Shown: positions 1-6,016 of the stretch, one piece after another
Layout of the letters: every line of letters starts with the position of its first letter
Position numbering within the stretch: position 1 is the stretch's first letter
NCBI GenBank assembly: GCA_003852805.1
Contig: RDDY01000003.1
Location: 1-8,192 of the forward strand
Reading direction: 5' to 3'
Origin: Chryseobacterium sp.
Lineage (GTDB): Bacteria > Bacteroidota > Bacteroidia > Flavobacteriales > Weeksellaceae
DNA: 8,192 nucleotides
The notes under the pieces: model-generated
Seen by the model: the letters and a program-made list of their open reading frames with translations, nothing else
Told to the model about the DNA's origin: nothing
Databases searched by the model: none
Made by a program: the position numbers and the translations under genes

Positions 1-428
1 ATACGCATGGTAGAAGCCATCGCCATTCTTACCGCTCTTCTGTAAGACACGCGGTTTTCGATTTGCTTGGCAATGCTTTCTGCTACCAATACAGCATCCA
101 GTTCGGGTCTTTTGATTTCAAAGATGTTGATCTGGATATCTTTATCGGTCAGTTTCTTCAGTTCTTCTTTCAGCTTGTCAACCTCTTGACCGCCTTTACC
201 GATGATGAGTCCCGGACGAGCCGTGGTGATGGTAACGGTGATGAGTCTCAGAGTTCTCTCGATATAGATTCTGGAAACTCCGGCTTTAGACAAACGGGCA
301 TCAAGGTATCTTCTGATCTTGTAGTCTTCGGCAATTCTGTCACCAAAGTCGTTCCCTCCAAACCAGTTAGAGTCCCATCCTCTGATGATGCCTAAGCGGT
401 TACCTATTGGATTTGTTTTCTGTCCCAT
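1..428 (-). CDS. rpsC: 30S ribosomal protein S3, N-terminal part (cut by window edge)
   Basis: Component of the small ribosomal subunit head; in bacteria S3 helps line the mRNA entry site. Translating the minus strand from the ATG at 428 gives 142 residues with no stop before the left edge, so about the first 55-60% of a protein that is usually 220-250 residues. It opens with [14 protein letters not shown], the typical S3 N-terminus. The KH domain follows, with its RNA-binding GxxG loop visible as GKGG at residues 77-80. The piece ends in the conserved stretch [15 protein letters not shown]. The start lies 7 nt after the rplV stop (TAA, then TCAAGGT, then ATG); the AAGG is the nearest thing to a Shine-Dalgarno among these ribosomal genes. 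It is co-transcribed with the genes to its right. The C-terminal domain is outside the window. Confidence 0.97.
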   Translation of the reverse strand, partial: MGQKTNPIGNRLGIIRGWDSNWFGGNDFGDRIAEDYKIRRYLDARLSKAGVSRIYIERTLRLITVTITTARPGLIIGKGGQEVDKLKEELKKLTDKDIQINIFEIKRPELDAVLVAESIAKQIENRVSYRRAVRMAMASTMR

Positions 429-435
429 ACCTTGA

Positions 436-840
436 TTAAATGTTTTCTGTTTTATTGCCGAGAACCAAAGTCACGTGGTTAGATCTCTTGCGGATTCTGT
501 GACCTCTGCCTTGTGGAGCGGGGCGCAGTCTTTTCAGTTGTCTGGCGCTGTCCACGTAGATCTCTTTAACGATAAGGTTTGCTTCTTCTATGTCTTGTCC
601 CTCGTTCTTTACTTGCCAGTTTGCAATGGCGGAAAGAAGGAGTTTTTCCAATTTGTTAGAAGCTTCTTTTTTGCTGTATTTCAGGATATAAAGCGCTCTG
701 TCTACTTGCTCGCCACGGATGATATCTGCAACCAGACGCATCTTTCTTGGAGAAGAAGGGCAATCTTTCAGAGATGCCTTCACTACGTCCATATTCGCAG
801 CTTTTCTAGCTAAAGCACTATCTTGTTTTCTCTTTCCCAT
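436..840 (-). CDS. rplV: 50S ribosomal protein L22
   Basis: Large-subunit protein whose long beta-hairpin reaches into the peptide exit tunnel; in other bacteria changes in this loop give macrolide resistance. The 134-residue product carries the family signature [15 protein letters not shown] at residues 29-43 and the C-terminal motif [20 protein letters not shown] at 105-124, which contains the hairpin tip. It is longer than the 110-residue E. coli protein because of an N-terminal extension of roughly 16 residues ([15 protein letters not shown]) that is usual in Bacteroidota, so the ATG at 840 is preferred over the internal Met17. Eleven nucleotides separate it from the rpsS stop and 7 from the rpsC start, so it is an internal operon gene. 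No intact Shine-Dalgarno precedes the start. Confidence 0.98.
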   Translation of the reverse strand: MGKRKQDSALARKAANMDVVKASLKDCPSSPRKMRLVADIIRGEQVDRALYILKYSKKEASNKLEKLLLSAIANWQVKNEGQDIEEANLIVKEIYVDSARQLKRLRPAPQGRGHRIRKRSNHVTLVLGNKTENI

Positions 841-851
841 GATTTCTGCTT

Positions 852-1130
852 TTATCTGCTTCCTTTATTCTTACTACCACCGTGGCCTCTGAATGAGCGT
901 GTCGGAGAGAATTCTCCCAGCTTGTGGCCCACCATGTTCTCGGTAACATATACCGGGATGAACTGCTTACCGTTGTGTACGGCAATTGTCTGACCTACCA
1001 TATCCGGTGAGATCATGGACGCTCTGCTCCAGGTCTTGATGACAGTCTTTTTGTTTGCCTCAATATTGGCCTGAACTTTCTTCTCGAGCGTATGGTGAAT
1101 GAAAGGACCTTTTTTAAGTGATCTTGCCAT
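852..1130 (-). CDS. rpsS: 30S ribosomal protein S19
   Basis: Small-subunit head protein that contacts S13 and the A-site tRNA region. The 92-residue length is standard for the family. The N-terminus [19 protein letters not shown] and the core [21 protein letters not shown] are diagnostic, as is the C-terminal [19 protein letters not shown]. Only 2 nt separate its ATG from the rplB stop, so translation of the two genes is probably coupled. The sequence before the start is A/T-rich with no Shine-Dalgarno. Nothing is unusual in the protein. Confidence 0.98.
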   Translation of the reverse strand: MARSLKKGPFIHHTLEKKVQANIEANKKTVIKTWSRASMISPDMVGQTIAVHNGKQFIPVYVTENMVGHKLGEFSPTRSFRGHGGSKNKGSR

Positions 1131-1132
1131 AA

Positions 1133-1954
1133 TTATTTTCTTTTGGATACGATGTAACGGTTAGACGCTTTGTTCTTTGTTCTGGTCTTGTAACCTTTGG
1201 CCGGTTTACCGTTTCTAGAACGTGGGTGACCTCCGGAGGCACGTCCTTCACCACCACCCATCGGGTGATCTACAGGGTTCATGGCTACCGGTCTTGTTCT
1301 TGGTCTTCTGCCCAACCATCTGCTTCTACCGGCTTTTCCGGAGTTGGTAAGCATATGATCGTGGTTAGACACCGCACCAATCATTGCCATACATTCTACC
1401 AAGATCATACGAGATTCTCCTGAAGGCAATTTGATGATGGCATATTTACCGTCACGGGACGTCAGCTGTGCAGAAGATCCGGCGCTGCGTGCCAGGATAG
1501 CACCTTGGCCCGGTCTCAATTCTACACATGAAATCACAGTACCCAGCGGGACATTGCGCAACTTCATTGCGTTGCCCGGTTCGGGGTTTACATTTTCTCC
1601 GGATACTACTTCCTGACCTACTTTGATACCAGCCGGCGCGATGATGTATCTCTTCTCGCCGTCTGCGTACTCCAGCAGAGCGATGAAAGCAGTTCTGTTC
1701 GGATCGTACTCTACGGATTTTACAGTAGCCGCAACGTCAAATTTGTTTCTTTTGAAGTCGATGATTCTGTATTTCCGCTTGTGTCCACCGCCGGTGTAAC
1801 GCATGGTCATTTTACCAGTATTGTTACGCCCACCTGATTTCTTAATACCAACGGTCAGAGATTTGTCCGGCTTGTTGGTAGTAACTTCATCAAAGTTGTT
1901 CACAACTCTGAATCTCTGTCCCGGGGTGATAGGTTTTAGTTTTCTAACAGACAT
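1133..1954 (-). CDS. rplB: 50S ribosomal protein L2
   Basis: One of the most conserved large-subunit proteins, needed for subunit association and close to the peptidyl transferase centre. The 273-residue product matches the normal length. The N-terminal OB-fold/SH3-like RNA-binding region contains [20 protein letters not shown] around 42-61. The C-terminal region has the hallmark [16 protein letters not shown] at 223-238, and His230 corresponds to the functionally important E. coli His229. The tail is rich in Lys/Arg ([21 protein letters not shown] ending), as expected. The start ATG at 1954 lies 19 nt after rplW, the largest gap inside this operon; no separate promoter was seen in it. The order rplW-rplB-rpsS is that of a standard S10 operon. 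Confidence 0.99.
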   Translation of the reverse strand: MSVRKLKPITPGQRFRVVNNFDEVTTNKPDKSLTVGIKKSGGRNNTGKMTMRYTGGGHKRKYRIIDFKRNKFDVAATVKSVEYDPNRTAFIALLEYADGEKRYIIAPAGIKVGQEVVSGENVNPEPGNAMKLRNVPLGTVISCVELRPGQGAILARSAGSSAQLTSRDGKYAIIKLPSGESRMILVECMAMIGAVSNHDHMLTNSGKAGRSRWLGRRPRTRPVAMNPVDHPMGGGEGRASGGHPRSRNGKPAKGYKTRTKNKASNRYIVSKRK

Positions 1955-1973
1955 TACTTTGGTTTATAAAATA

Positions 1974-2264
1974 TTAGTTGGTAGCAAATACGTCGATGCT
2001 CTCGCCCTCTGCTACCTGCACTACAGCTTTTTTCAGTTTATTGGTCTTGCCTACCTGCAAGCCTTTCTTGGTGTATTTGGAAGAAACCTTCGGTGCATAA
2101 ATCATGGTACGCACGTCTTCTACCTTCACACCGTATACTTCTTCAATAGCCGCCTTGATCTGGATCTTGTTGGCTCCGGTATTTACCAGAAAGCTGTATA
2201 CACCGTTCAGGTCAGCTTGTGAAGTAGCCTTTTCTGAGATGATTGGTTTGATAATTACTGACAT
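1974..2264 (-). CDS. rplW: 50S ribosomal protein L23
   Basis: Large-subunit protein at the rim of the exit tunnel; in bacteria it is the docking site for trigger factor and the signal recognition particle. The 96 residues begin MSVIIKPIISEKAT, matching the family opening, followed by NKIQIKAAIEEVYGVKVEDVRTM at about 33-55, the conserved helix-strand that contacts 23S rRNA. The following segment (KVSSKYTKKGLQVGKTNKLKKAVV, about 59-82) is the extended basic loop. Its start lies 3 nt from the rplD stop, so it is within the operon with likely coupled translation. No oddities. Confidence 0.97.
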   Translation of the reverse strand: MSVIIKPIISEKATSQADLNGVYSFLVNTGANKIQIKAAIEEVYGVKVEDVRTMIYAPKVSSKYTKKGLQVGKTNKLKKAVVQVAEGESIDVFATN

Positions 2265-2267
2265 GAT

Positions 2268-2897
2268 TTATTTCTTAAGGTTTTCCTGAAATTTCTCTAC
2301 AGCACCTTCAAAGAATACAATCTCGGTAGCGTTCACCAGATCATAAGAGCTGATCTCGTTGTAGTTCATTACCTTGATTTTGGGAAGGTTTCTGGAAGAA
2401 AGGTATACGTTCTGATTCGCTTCCGGAAGGATGAACAGAGACTTCTTGTCGTTCAGCTGCAATGCGTTCAGTACAGTGATGAAGTCTTTGGTCTTGGGAG
2501 CAGCCATGCTCATGTCTTCCAACACGCGTACATTGTTGTCTCTCATTTTCTGAGAAAGAACAGACTTCTTTGCCAAACGCTTCAGTGCTTTGTTCAGTTT
2601 GAATCTGTAGTCTCTTGGCTTGGGACCGAAAACACGACCACCGCCTTTGAAGATAGGAGACTTGATATCACCGTATCTCGCAGAACCTGAGCCTTTTTGT
2701 TTCTTCAGTTTTCTGGTAGAAGCAGTAATCTCGCTTCTTTCCTTAGATTTATGCGTACCCTGACGCTGTGCAGCCAGGTATTGCTTCACTTCCAGATAGA
2801 CTGCGTGCTTGTTGGGCTCTATGCCGAACACCGCCTCGTCCAGCTGCACCGTTCTGCCGGTTTCCTGACCTTGTGTGTTATATACTGTTAGTTCCAT
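2268..2897 (-). CDS. rplD: 50S ribosomal protein L4
   Basis: Large-subunit assembly protein whose extended loop lines the exit tunnel next to L22. In E. coli L4 also represses its own operon; whether that holds here is unknown. The product is 209 residues. The tunnel loop is visible at about 45-95 and includes [20 protein letters not shown] and [17 protein letters not shown], the most diagnostic part of the family. The globular part continues with [17 protein letters not shown] and ends with a typical helix ([18 protein letters not shown]). The ATG at 2897 lies upstream of the rplC stop, so the two reading frames overlap by 10 nt, which favours coupled translation. The start is supported by the usual family beginning ([19 protein letters not shown]). 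Confidence 0.98.
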   Translation of the reverse strand: MELTVYNTQGQETGRTVQLDEAVFGIEPNKHAVYLEVKQYLAAQRQGTHKSKERSEITASTRKLKKQKGSGSARYGDIKSPIFKGGGRVFGPKPRDYRFKLNKALKRLAKKSVLSQKMRDNNVRVLEDMSMAAPKTKDFITVLNALQLNDKKSLFILPEANQNVYLSSRNLPKIKVMNYNEISSYDLVNATEIVFFEGAVEKFQENLKK

Positions 2898-3514
2898 TTT
2901 CTGATGATTACATAAGAATTTTTAGCACCCGGAACAGCCCCTTTTACCACCAAAAGATTTTGTTCTTCATCTACTTTCAACACCTGAAGGTTCTGCACTG
3001 TTACCTGCTTGCCTCCCATTCTTCCGGCCATTCTCATTCCTTTGAAAACGCGGGATGGATCTGAACCGGCACCGATGGAACCCGGAGCTCTCAATCTGTT
3101 GTGCTGCCCGTGCGTGGACTGGCCTACACCGCCGAAGCCGTGTCTCTTTACCACACCTTGGAAGCCTTTACCTTTGGAAGTACCTGTTACGTCTACGTAC
3201 TCACCTTCCGTAAACAGGTTTACTTTTACTTCATCTCCTGCTTTCAGCTCGTCTACGAATTCATTGTAGAATTCTACCAGCTTAGCTTTAGGAGTAGAAC
3301 CCGCCTTTTTGAAATGGCCGGCCAACGCTTTGGAAACGTTCTTCTCACTCTTGTCATCGAAACCTAACTGCACGGACTTGTAGCCGTCGTTCTCAATGGT
3401 TCTGACCTGTAAAACCGAGCACGGACCCGCTTGGATAACGGTGCATGGGATATTCTTCCCATCCTCGTTGAACAAGCTTGTCATGCCGATTTTTTTACCA
3501 ATAATACCTGACAT
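2888..3514 (-). CDS. rplC: 50S ribosomal protein L3
   Basis: Large-subunit assembly protein that sends a long extension towards the peptidyl transferase centre. The 208-residue product begins [20 protein letters not shown], the standard start. It contains [19 protein letters not shown] at about 109-127 and the central extension GPGSIGA-type loop at about 143-150, followed by [20 protein letters not shown] at 155-174. In E. coli the loop reads GQNQ and its Gln150 is N5-methylated by PrmB; here it reads GAGS, so this glutamine is absent. rplC is the first gene of the operon in this window and follows its own promoter rather than rpsJ. The 15 nt before the ATG are almost pure A/T (TATATATAAATA), with no Shine-Dalgarno. 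Confidence 0.98.
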   Translation of the reverse strand: MSGIIGKKIGMTSLFNEDGKNIPCTVIQAGPCSVLQVRTIENDGYKSVQLGFDDKSEKNVSKALAGHFKKAGSTPKAKLVEFYNEFVDELKAGDEVKVNLFTEGEYVDVTGTSKGKGFQGVVKRHGFGGVGQSTHGQHNRLRAPGSIGAGSDPSRVFKGMRMAGRMGGKQVTVQNLQVLKVDEEQNLLVVKGAVPGAKNSYVIIRKWN

Positions 3515-3584
3515 TATTTATATATATCTAAAAGATTTTCACTTTTATTCAATCAAGCTTCGGTGATTTCTACTTCTGAAATAG

Positions 3585-3612
3585 GCACACTTCTTCCTTA
3601 AATTGAGTGTGC
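3585..3612 (-). repeat. Inverted repeat at the start of the rplC leader
   Basis: Perfect 7-bp arms, GCACACT (minus 3612-3606) and AGTGTGC (3591-3585), are separated by 14 nt. The first arm overlaps the last base of the -7 element, and the predicted transcription start falls inside it. Arm centres are 21 nt apart, about two helical turns, so it could be a protein-binding operator. Alternatively it forms a 5'-terminal mRNA stem-loop, shortened to about 5 bp if transcription starts at 3610. The loop contains AAGGAAG, a Shine-Dalgarno-like run. Confidence 0.45.
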
Positions 3613-3642
3613 AAATTTAGGGATATTTTCTTTACTGACAAA
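3612..3642 (-). promoter_or_regulatory. Promoter of the ribosomal protein operon (rplC start)
   Basis: On the minus strand, TTTG (3642-3639) is followed after 19 nt by TAAATTTG (3619-3612). This fits the Bacteroidota housekeeping consensus of a -33 TTG/TTTG and a -7 TAnnTTTG at 19-21 nt spacing. Transcription would begin about 3-6 nt downstream, near 3606-3610, giving a leader of roughly 90-95 nt before rplC. The element sits about 30 nt downstream of a terminator, so the operon is insulated from the gene upstream. Confidence 0.8.
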
Positions 3643-3671
3643 CAGAGCTTTACAATATTTCTAATTTTTAA

Positions 3672-3698
3672 CAAAAAACCTCAGAGTATTTTCTGAGG
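3672..3698 (-). terminator. Intrinsic terminator downstream of the iron permease family gene
   Basis: The minus strand reads CCTCAGA (3698-3692), a 6-nt loop AAATAC, TCTGAGG (3685-3679), then TTTTTT (3678-3673) and GTT. This is a perfect 7-bp stem with a U-tract, about 100 nt past the stop codon at 3796. It ends transcription coming from the gene to the right before the ribosomal operon promoter. The remaining stretch between 3699 and 3795 holds a small GC-rich inverted repeat (about 3704-3719) and no gene that I can see. Confidence 0.8.
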
Positions 3699-3795
3699 TC
3701 GAGCGCTGCGGTGCGCAGTTTTTGTTTTTGAAACCGTAATTTTTTGAAAAATAGCTGAAATCGAGGCTTTGTAAGTTGAGGGTATAATGCAAATT

Positions 3796-4266
3796 CTACT
3801 GTGTCTGTCTGCCGTCCCGCTTGCTTCTTTGCTTTTCTTGTTCGTTCTGCTTGGCAGCGTCTATGGAGTGAGATTGATGGATGTCTCGATCCTTGGCCGC
3901 CAGTTCGGATAAGGTTTCATAAAAACGGTGAAGCTTGTCCAGCTCTGCTTCCGTCAGGTCTTCGATCGAAACAATGCGGTTGCTCGCTTTTTCGTGCGCT
4001 GCCACCAGCTCGTTCAGCTTTATTTGTATGGCTTTGCTGTCTTTGTTTTGTGATTTCTGAATCAAGAACACCATCAAAAAGGTAATGATGGTGGTGCCTG
4101 TATTGATGACCAGTTGCCAGGTTTCCGAGAAATCAAACAGTGGGCCCGAGGCTGCCCAGACAATCACCATACACGCAGCTATGACAAAGGCGTAAGAAGT
4201 TCCGGTAAAGCGTGTGGCGGCGTTTGAAAAGCGCTCGAAAAAGTCAGGTTTATGGTTTGTGTCCAT
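3796..4266 (-). CDS. Low-affinity iron permease family membrane protein
   Basis: Resembles the low-affinity iron permease family (Pfam 'Iron_permease', named for distant similarity to yeast Fet4). Transport has rarely been shown for the bacterial members, so an iron role is only a family-based guess. From the ATG at 4266 the product has 156 residues: a short N-terminus (MDTNHKPDFFERFSNAATRF), a first membrane helix at about 25-43 (AFVIAACMVIVWAASGPLF), and a second at about 50-70. The second helix carries the family's best-conserved block WQLVINTGTTIITFLMVFLI, followed by QKSQNKDSKAIQIKLNEL. A charged, probably cytoplasmic tail of about 70 residues ends in a Gln/Lys/Arg-rich run. An in-frame ATG at 4305 would add 13 residues; I prefer 4266 because family members begin close to the FFERF motif. 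The gene is divergent from the PepSY-associated gene, and its start has no Shine-Dalgarno. Confidence 0.82.
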   Translation of the reverse strand: MDTNHKPDFFERFSNAATRFTGTSYAFVIAACMVIVWAASGPLFDFSETWQLVINTGTTIITFLMVFLIQKSQNKDSKAIQIKLNELVAAHEKASNRIVSIEDLTEAELDKLHRFYETLSELAAKDRDIHQSHSIDAAKQNEQEKQRSKRDGRQTQ

Positions 4267-4328
4267 GGATAATTGTTTGCTGTTTATGGCAGCGATGCCA
4301 AGCATTTATACCGCCGATCTCGTGCTAG

Positions 4329-4358
4329 CAAAAATCTTGCATTTTTTACCGGGAGCAA
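4329..4358 (-). promoter_or_regulatory. Candidate promoter of the iron permease family gene
   Basis: On the minus strand TTG (4358-4356) is followed after 19 nt by GATTTTTG (4336-4329), one mismatch from the Bacteroidota TAnnTTTG -7 element. Transcription would start near 4325, about 20 nt before the ATG at 4305 or 60 nt before that at 4266. A perfect TAAATTTG also lies further upstream on this strand (4403-4396), but without a TTG at the right distance, so it is a weaker alternative. Confidence 0.4.
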
Positions 4359-4369
4359 CATTTTTTCCC

Positions 4370-4385
4370 ACAGTTGCCGAACTGT
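4370..4385. repeat. 16-bp palindrome between divergent promoters
   Basis: ACAGTT (4370-4375), spacer GCCG, AACTGT (4380-4385): 6-bp perfect arms. It lies about 12 nt upstream of the candidate minus-strand -33 element and about 40 nt from the plus-strand one, a natural place for an operator. It does not resemble a Fur box. It could also be a chance palindrome. Confidence 0.3.
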
Positions 4386-4426
4386 ACGGTGTCAACAAAT
4401 TTATTTTTATTAATTCTAAATAGCTA

Positions 4427-4457
4427 TTGCCGAAAAAAAACGGATCGCTTACATTTG
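4427..4457 (+). promoter_or_regulatory. Promoter of the PepSY-associated gene and its upstream ORF
   Basis: TTG (4427-4429), a 20-nt spacer, then TACATTTG (4450-4457), an exact match to the Bacteroidota -7 consensus TAnnTTTG. Transcription should begin near 4461-4464, placing the short cysteine-rich ORF about 30 nt and the membrane protein start about 95 nt into the transcript. Confidence 0.7.
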
Positions 4458-4491
4458 CCGATATTTTTTTGTCGCAGCCCAAACAATCCTG

Positions 4492-4524
4492 ATGAACCGT
4501 TGTTGCGTTGTGTGCAGACATTAA
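4492..4524 (+). CDS. Candidate cysteine-rich upstream ORF (10 residues)
   Basis: ATG at 4492 through TAA at 4522-4524 encodes MNRCCVVCRH, with three cysteines in a CCxxC pattern. It lies about 30 nt after the predicted transcription start and ends 31 nt before the ATG (4556) of the PepSY-associated membrane protein. Its position, complete start and stop, and cysteine content suggest a regulatory leader peptide. Cysteine-rich upstream ORFs controlling downstream genes are known elsewhere (mycobacterial polycysteine attenuators responding to cysteine; copper-responsive leader ORFs in Bordetella). Its role here is inference. With only ten codons, coding cannot be proven from one sequence. Confidence 0.4.
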   Translation: MNRCCVVCRH

Positions 4525-4555
4525 ACAACAGATTACTAATTTAACCGACAGGCAA

Positions 4556-5071
4556 ATGGACAAGATCAAAAACACACGAAGCTTTATGCGCATTACCCAC
4601 CGTTACTTAGGTTATTTTATGGCGGGCATTATGTTGGTATACGCCGCCAGCGGTGTGCTGTTGATCTACCGCGACACAGATTTTATGAAAAGCAAGAAAA
4701 AATATGTGGAGCAATTCGATAAAAACCTGAACGAAAAACAGCTGGGCAACAAAACCAAAATCAAGGGTTTTGAAGTAACCAAGCAAGACGGCGATGTTCT
4801 GCATTTTAAACAAGGAACCTACAACGCCGCCACCGGCGAGGCACGCTACAGCAAAATGGAACTGCCGTACGTATTGGAAAAAATGAACGCGCTGCATAAA
4901 TCACAGTCCAAGGAAAAGCTGTCGCCGCTAAATACGCTGTTCGGTGTGGCGCTGTTCTTCTTCGTGCTGTCCAGCTTTTGGATGTTCAATGTTAAGAGCA
5001 AGGCCTTTAAGCGCGGCATGTATTACACACTCGGCGGACTGGTCTTGGCGCTGCTGATGCTGTTTATATGA
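4556..5071 (+). CDS. Small PepSY-associated transmembrane protein
   Basis: A 171-residue inner-membrane protein resembling a short PepSY-associated TM (PepSY_TM) protein, a group that includes partners of siderophore uptake and ferric reduction; its own substrate is unknown. It has a basic N-terminus, a first helix at about 18-38 preceded by ITHRYLGY (His15 is in the HRxxG motif, a likely haem or metal ligand in the larger relatives), a polar loop of about 85 residues containing LHKSQ (His114), a second helix at about 125-145 and a third at about 154-171. It has three helices rather than the four of full-length PepSY_TM proteins, so it is a reduced form. An in-frame TTG at 4508 would extend it, but that overlaps the upstream ORF and adds a hydrophilic stretch unlike the family, so I chose ATG 4556; ATG 4586 is possible. 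Only a weak AGG precedes the start. A strong terminator follows 20 nt after the stop. Confidence 0.8.
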   Translation: MDKIKNTRSFMRITHRYLGYFMAGIMLVYAASGVLLIYRDTDFMKSKKKYVEQFDKNLNEKQLGNKTKIKGFEVTKQDGDVLHFKQGTYNAATGEARYSKMELPYVLEKMNALHKSQSKEKLSPLNTLFGVALFFFVLSSFWMFNVKSKAFKRGMYYTLGGLVLALLMLFI

Positions 5072-5084
5072 TAACACATTTATT

Positions 5085-5130
5085 AAAAAAACTCCGCTTC
5101 GCATATGTTGCGAAGCGGAGCTTTTATTTT
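5085..5130. terminator. Bidirectional intrinsic terminator between convergent genes
   Basis: CTCCGCTTCGC (5092-5102), loop ATATGTT, GCGAAGCGGAG (5110-5120): an 11-bp perfect stem. It is followed on the plus strand by CTTTTATTTT and on the minus strand by TTTTTTTAATA. It ends the plus-strand PepSY-associated gene (stop 5071) and the minus-strand GLPGLI gene (stop 5141). Confidence 0.93.
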
Positions 5131-5140
5131 CCCATGTCCG

Positions 5141-5959
5141 TTACTTTTCGGGATAACGGATGGCTTTGTCAAGCTCGATGGGATTGTTGTTCTTTCTGAG
5201 TTCGGCCTGCGTTACCCGTGTGGCAGAATTTAATCCTTCCACAGTGTCGATTTCGCGCTCGTCGTCGAGCATTATTGCCCAGGTTCCCGGCTTCATCGCG
5301 CGGTAACTTGCGTAAGGGTCATTGTAGTAAGCCAACTTCATCTGTCGAAATTTTTCTTCGCTGATCTCCAACGGCTTGTTACCGAAGACCGTTTCTACAA
5401 TTTCGGTGTTGACCTTTGCGGGCTTTTCTATCCGCTGCAATTTAAAATTAAAATTGCCGCCGTCGTCATACAGTTCCACAATCAAACCCGGCAAGCCGTT
5501 GAACTTGTATGGTCCCTCATTAAACGGAATATCCTTGGCAAACCACGCCGTCCATCTGCGACCATGAAAATCTGCCGCAGCCTTTTGAGCAGTGCACGGG
5601 CCGACCGTTTTTGTCTCGGGCAAAATCTGCCACGGGAGCGGATCGGTCGTCTTGTAGGCGTAATAATCGGCGTTGATTATATCGTAATTGATGTTATCGG
5701 AAGAACCCGGCTTCCGCCGCAGTTTTGAAAGCGGCGCACCGTGCCAACTGCGGCCTCTGCCAATAGCGTTGATAGAATCGGTGCGCAAGGCTTGGTGTTC
5801 ATAAAAATTCACTTCATCGCCGGTAATGTCCAGCACCACTTCATCGTGTTTCAAGTACGACTTCGTGGAATCCGGCTTGTGTTTCATTTCATAGACAAAA
5901 CGGTGGGTTTGGGAAAAAGCAAACAGTGGTAACAGCAGTAATATAAAACGGTAGAGCAT
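5141..5959 (-). CDS. GLPGLI family exported protein
   Basis: A member of the Bacteroidota-specific GLPGLI family (TIGR01200, Pfam Porph_ging), exported proteins of unknown biochemical function. The 272-residue product starts with a signal peptide (MLYRFILLLLPLFAFSQ, probably cleaved near residue 16-17). There is no lipobox cysteine, so it is soluble or loosely attached in the periplasm or outer envelope. The naming motif GLPGLI is at residues 155-160 inside the conserved block WTAWFAKDIPFNEGPYKF (136-153) followed by NGLPGLIVELYD. A single conserved-looking cysteine occurs at 122 (GPCTAQKA). The rest is a mixed beta-rich domain with no other motif I recognise. It lies 57 nt downstream of the GLUG-repeat protein with a terminator between, and no convincing promoter of its own was seen. 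Family members often sit near genes for envelope or secreted proteins, as here. Confidence 0.9.
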   Translation of the reverse strand: MLYRFILLLLPLFAFSQTHRFVYEMKHKPDSTKSYLKHDEVVLDITGDEVNFYEHQALRTDSINAIGRGRSWHGAPLSKLRRKPGSSDNINYDIINADYYAYKTTDPLPWQILPETKTVGPCTAQKAAADFHGRRWTAWFAKDIPFNEGPYKFNGLPGLIVELYDDGGNFNFKLQRIEKPAKVNTEIVETVFGNKPLEISEEKFRQMKLAYYNDPYASYRAMKPGTWAIMLDDEREIDTVEGLNSATRVTQAELRKNNNPIELDKAIRYPEK

Positions 5960-5980
5960 AATATAAGGCTAAAAAACAGA

Positions 5981-6008
5981 GAAAAAATCGCCCTGTTGCC
6001 AAGGCGAT
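5981..6008 (-). terminator. Intrinsic terminator after the GLUG-repeat gene
   Basis: The minus strand reads ATCGCCTTG (6008-6000), loop GCAA, CAGGGCGAT (5995-5987), then a run of T (5987-5982). This is a 9-bp stem with one G-U pair capped by a GNRA-type tetraloop. It begins 8 nt after the stop of the upstream gene and ends only about 22 nt before the GLPGLI start, so any GLPGLI transcript from the upstream promoter must read through it. Confidence 0.75.
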
Positions 6009-6016
6009 ACTCATTT

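Noticed and set aside
63..395. Plus-strand frames opposite the ribosomal protein genes (here and at several places up to 3367)
   Set aside because: They are antisense shadows of strongly conserved ribosomal genes and show no family resemblance of their own.
3704..3725. Small GC-rich hairpin followed by T runs on the plus strand (CTGCG-GTG-CGCAG, then TTTTTG)
   Set aside because: The stem is only 5 bp and no plus-strand gene lies upstream of it, so a plus-strand terminator has nothing to end. It may simply extend the terminator region.
3515..3795. Possible tRNA, small RNA gene or rpsJ remnant in the gap before rplC
   Set aside because: No cloverleaf, no CCA end and no S10-like translation could be recognised; the region is explained by a promoter, leader and terminator.
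4267..4305. Thirteen-residue N-terminal extension of the iron permease family protein from the ATG at 4305
   Set aside because: Family members usually start just before the FFERF segment, and the extension has no recognisable motif. It is kept as an alternative because the promoter position allows it.
4396..4434. A/T-rich stretch as a possible Fur box or a minus-strand promoter with TAAATTTG
   Set aside because: No 19-bp GATAATGATAATCATTATC-like inverted repeat is present, and no TTG sits 19-21 nt upstream of the TAAATTTG.
4508..4555. TTG-initiated N-terminal extension of the PepSY-associated protein
   Set aside because: The only start is a TTG overlapping the cysteine-rich ORF in another frame. 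The added residues are hydrophilic and unlike the family; the ATG at 4556 fits better.
4306..4593. 95-codon minus-strand frame with a signal-like hydrophobic N-terminus, ending directly before the ATG at 4305
   Set aside because: It covers the plus-strand promoter, the upstream ORF and the start of the PepSY-associated gene in antisense. Its hydrophobic start is the complement of the sequence at the beginning of that gene, and no family resemblance is visible.
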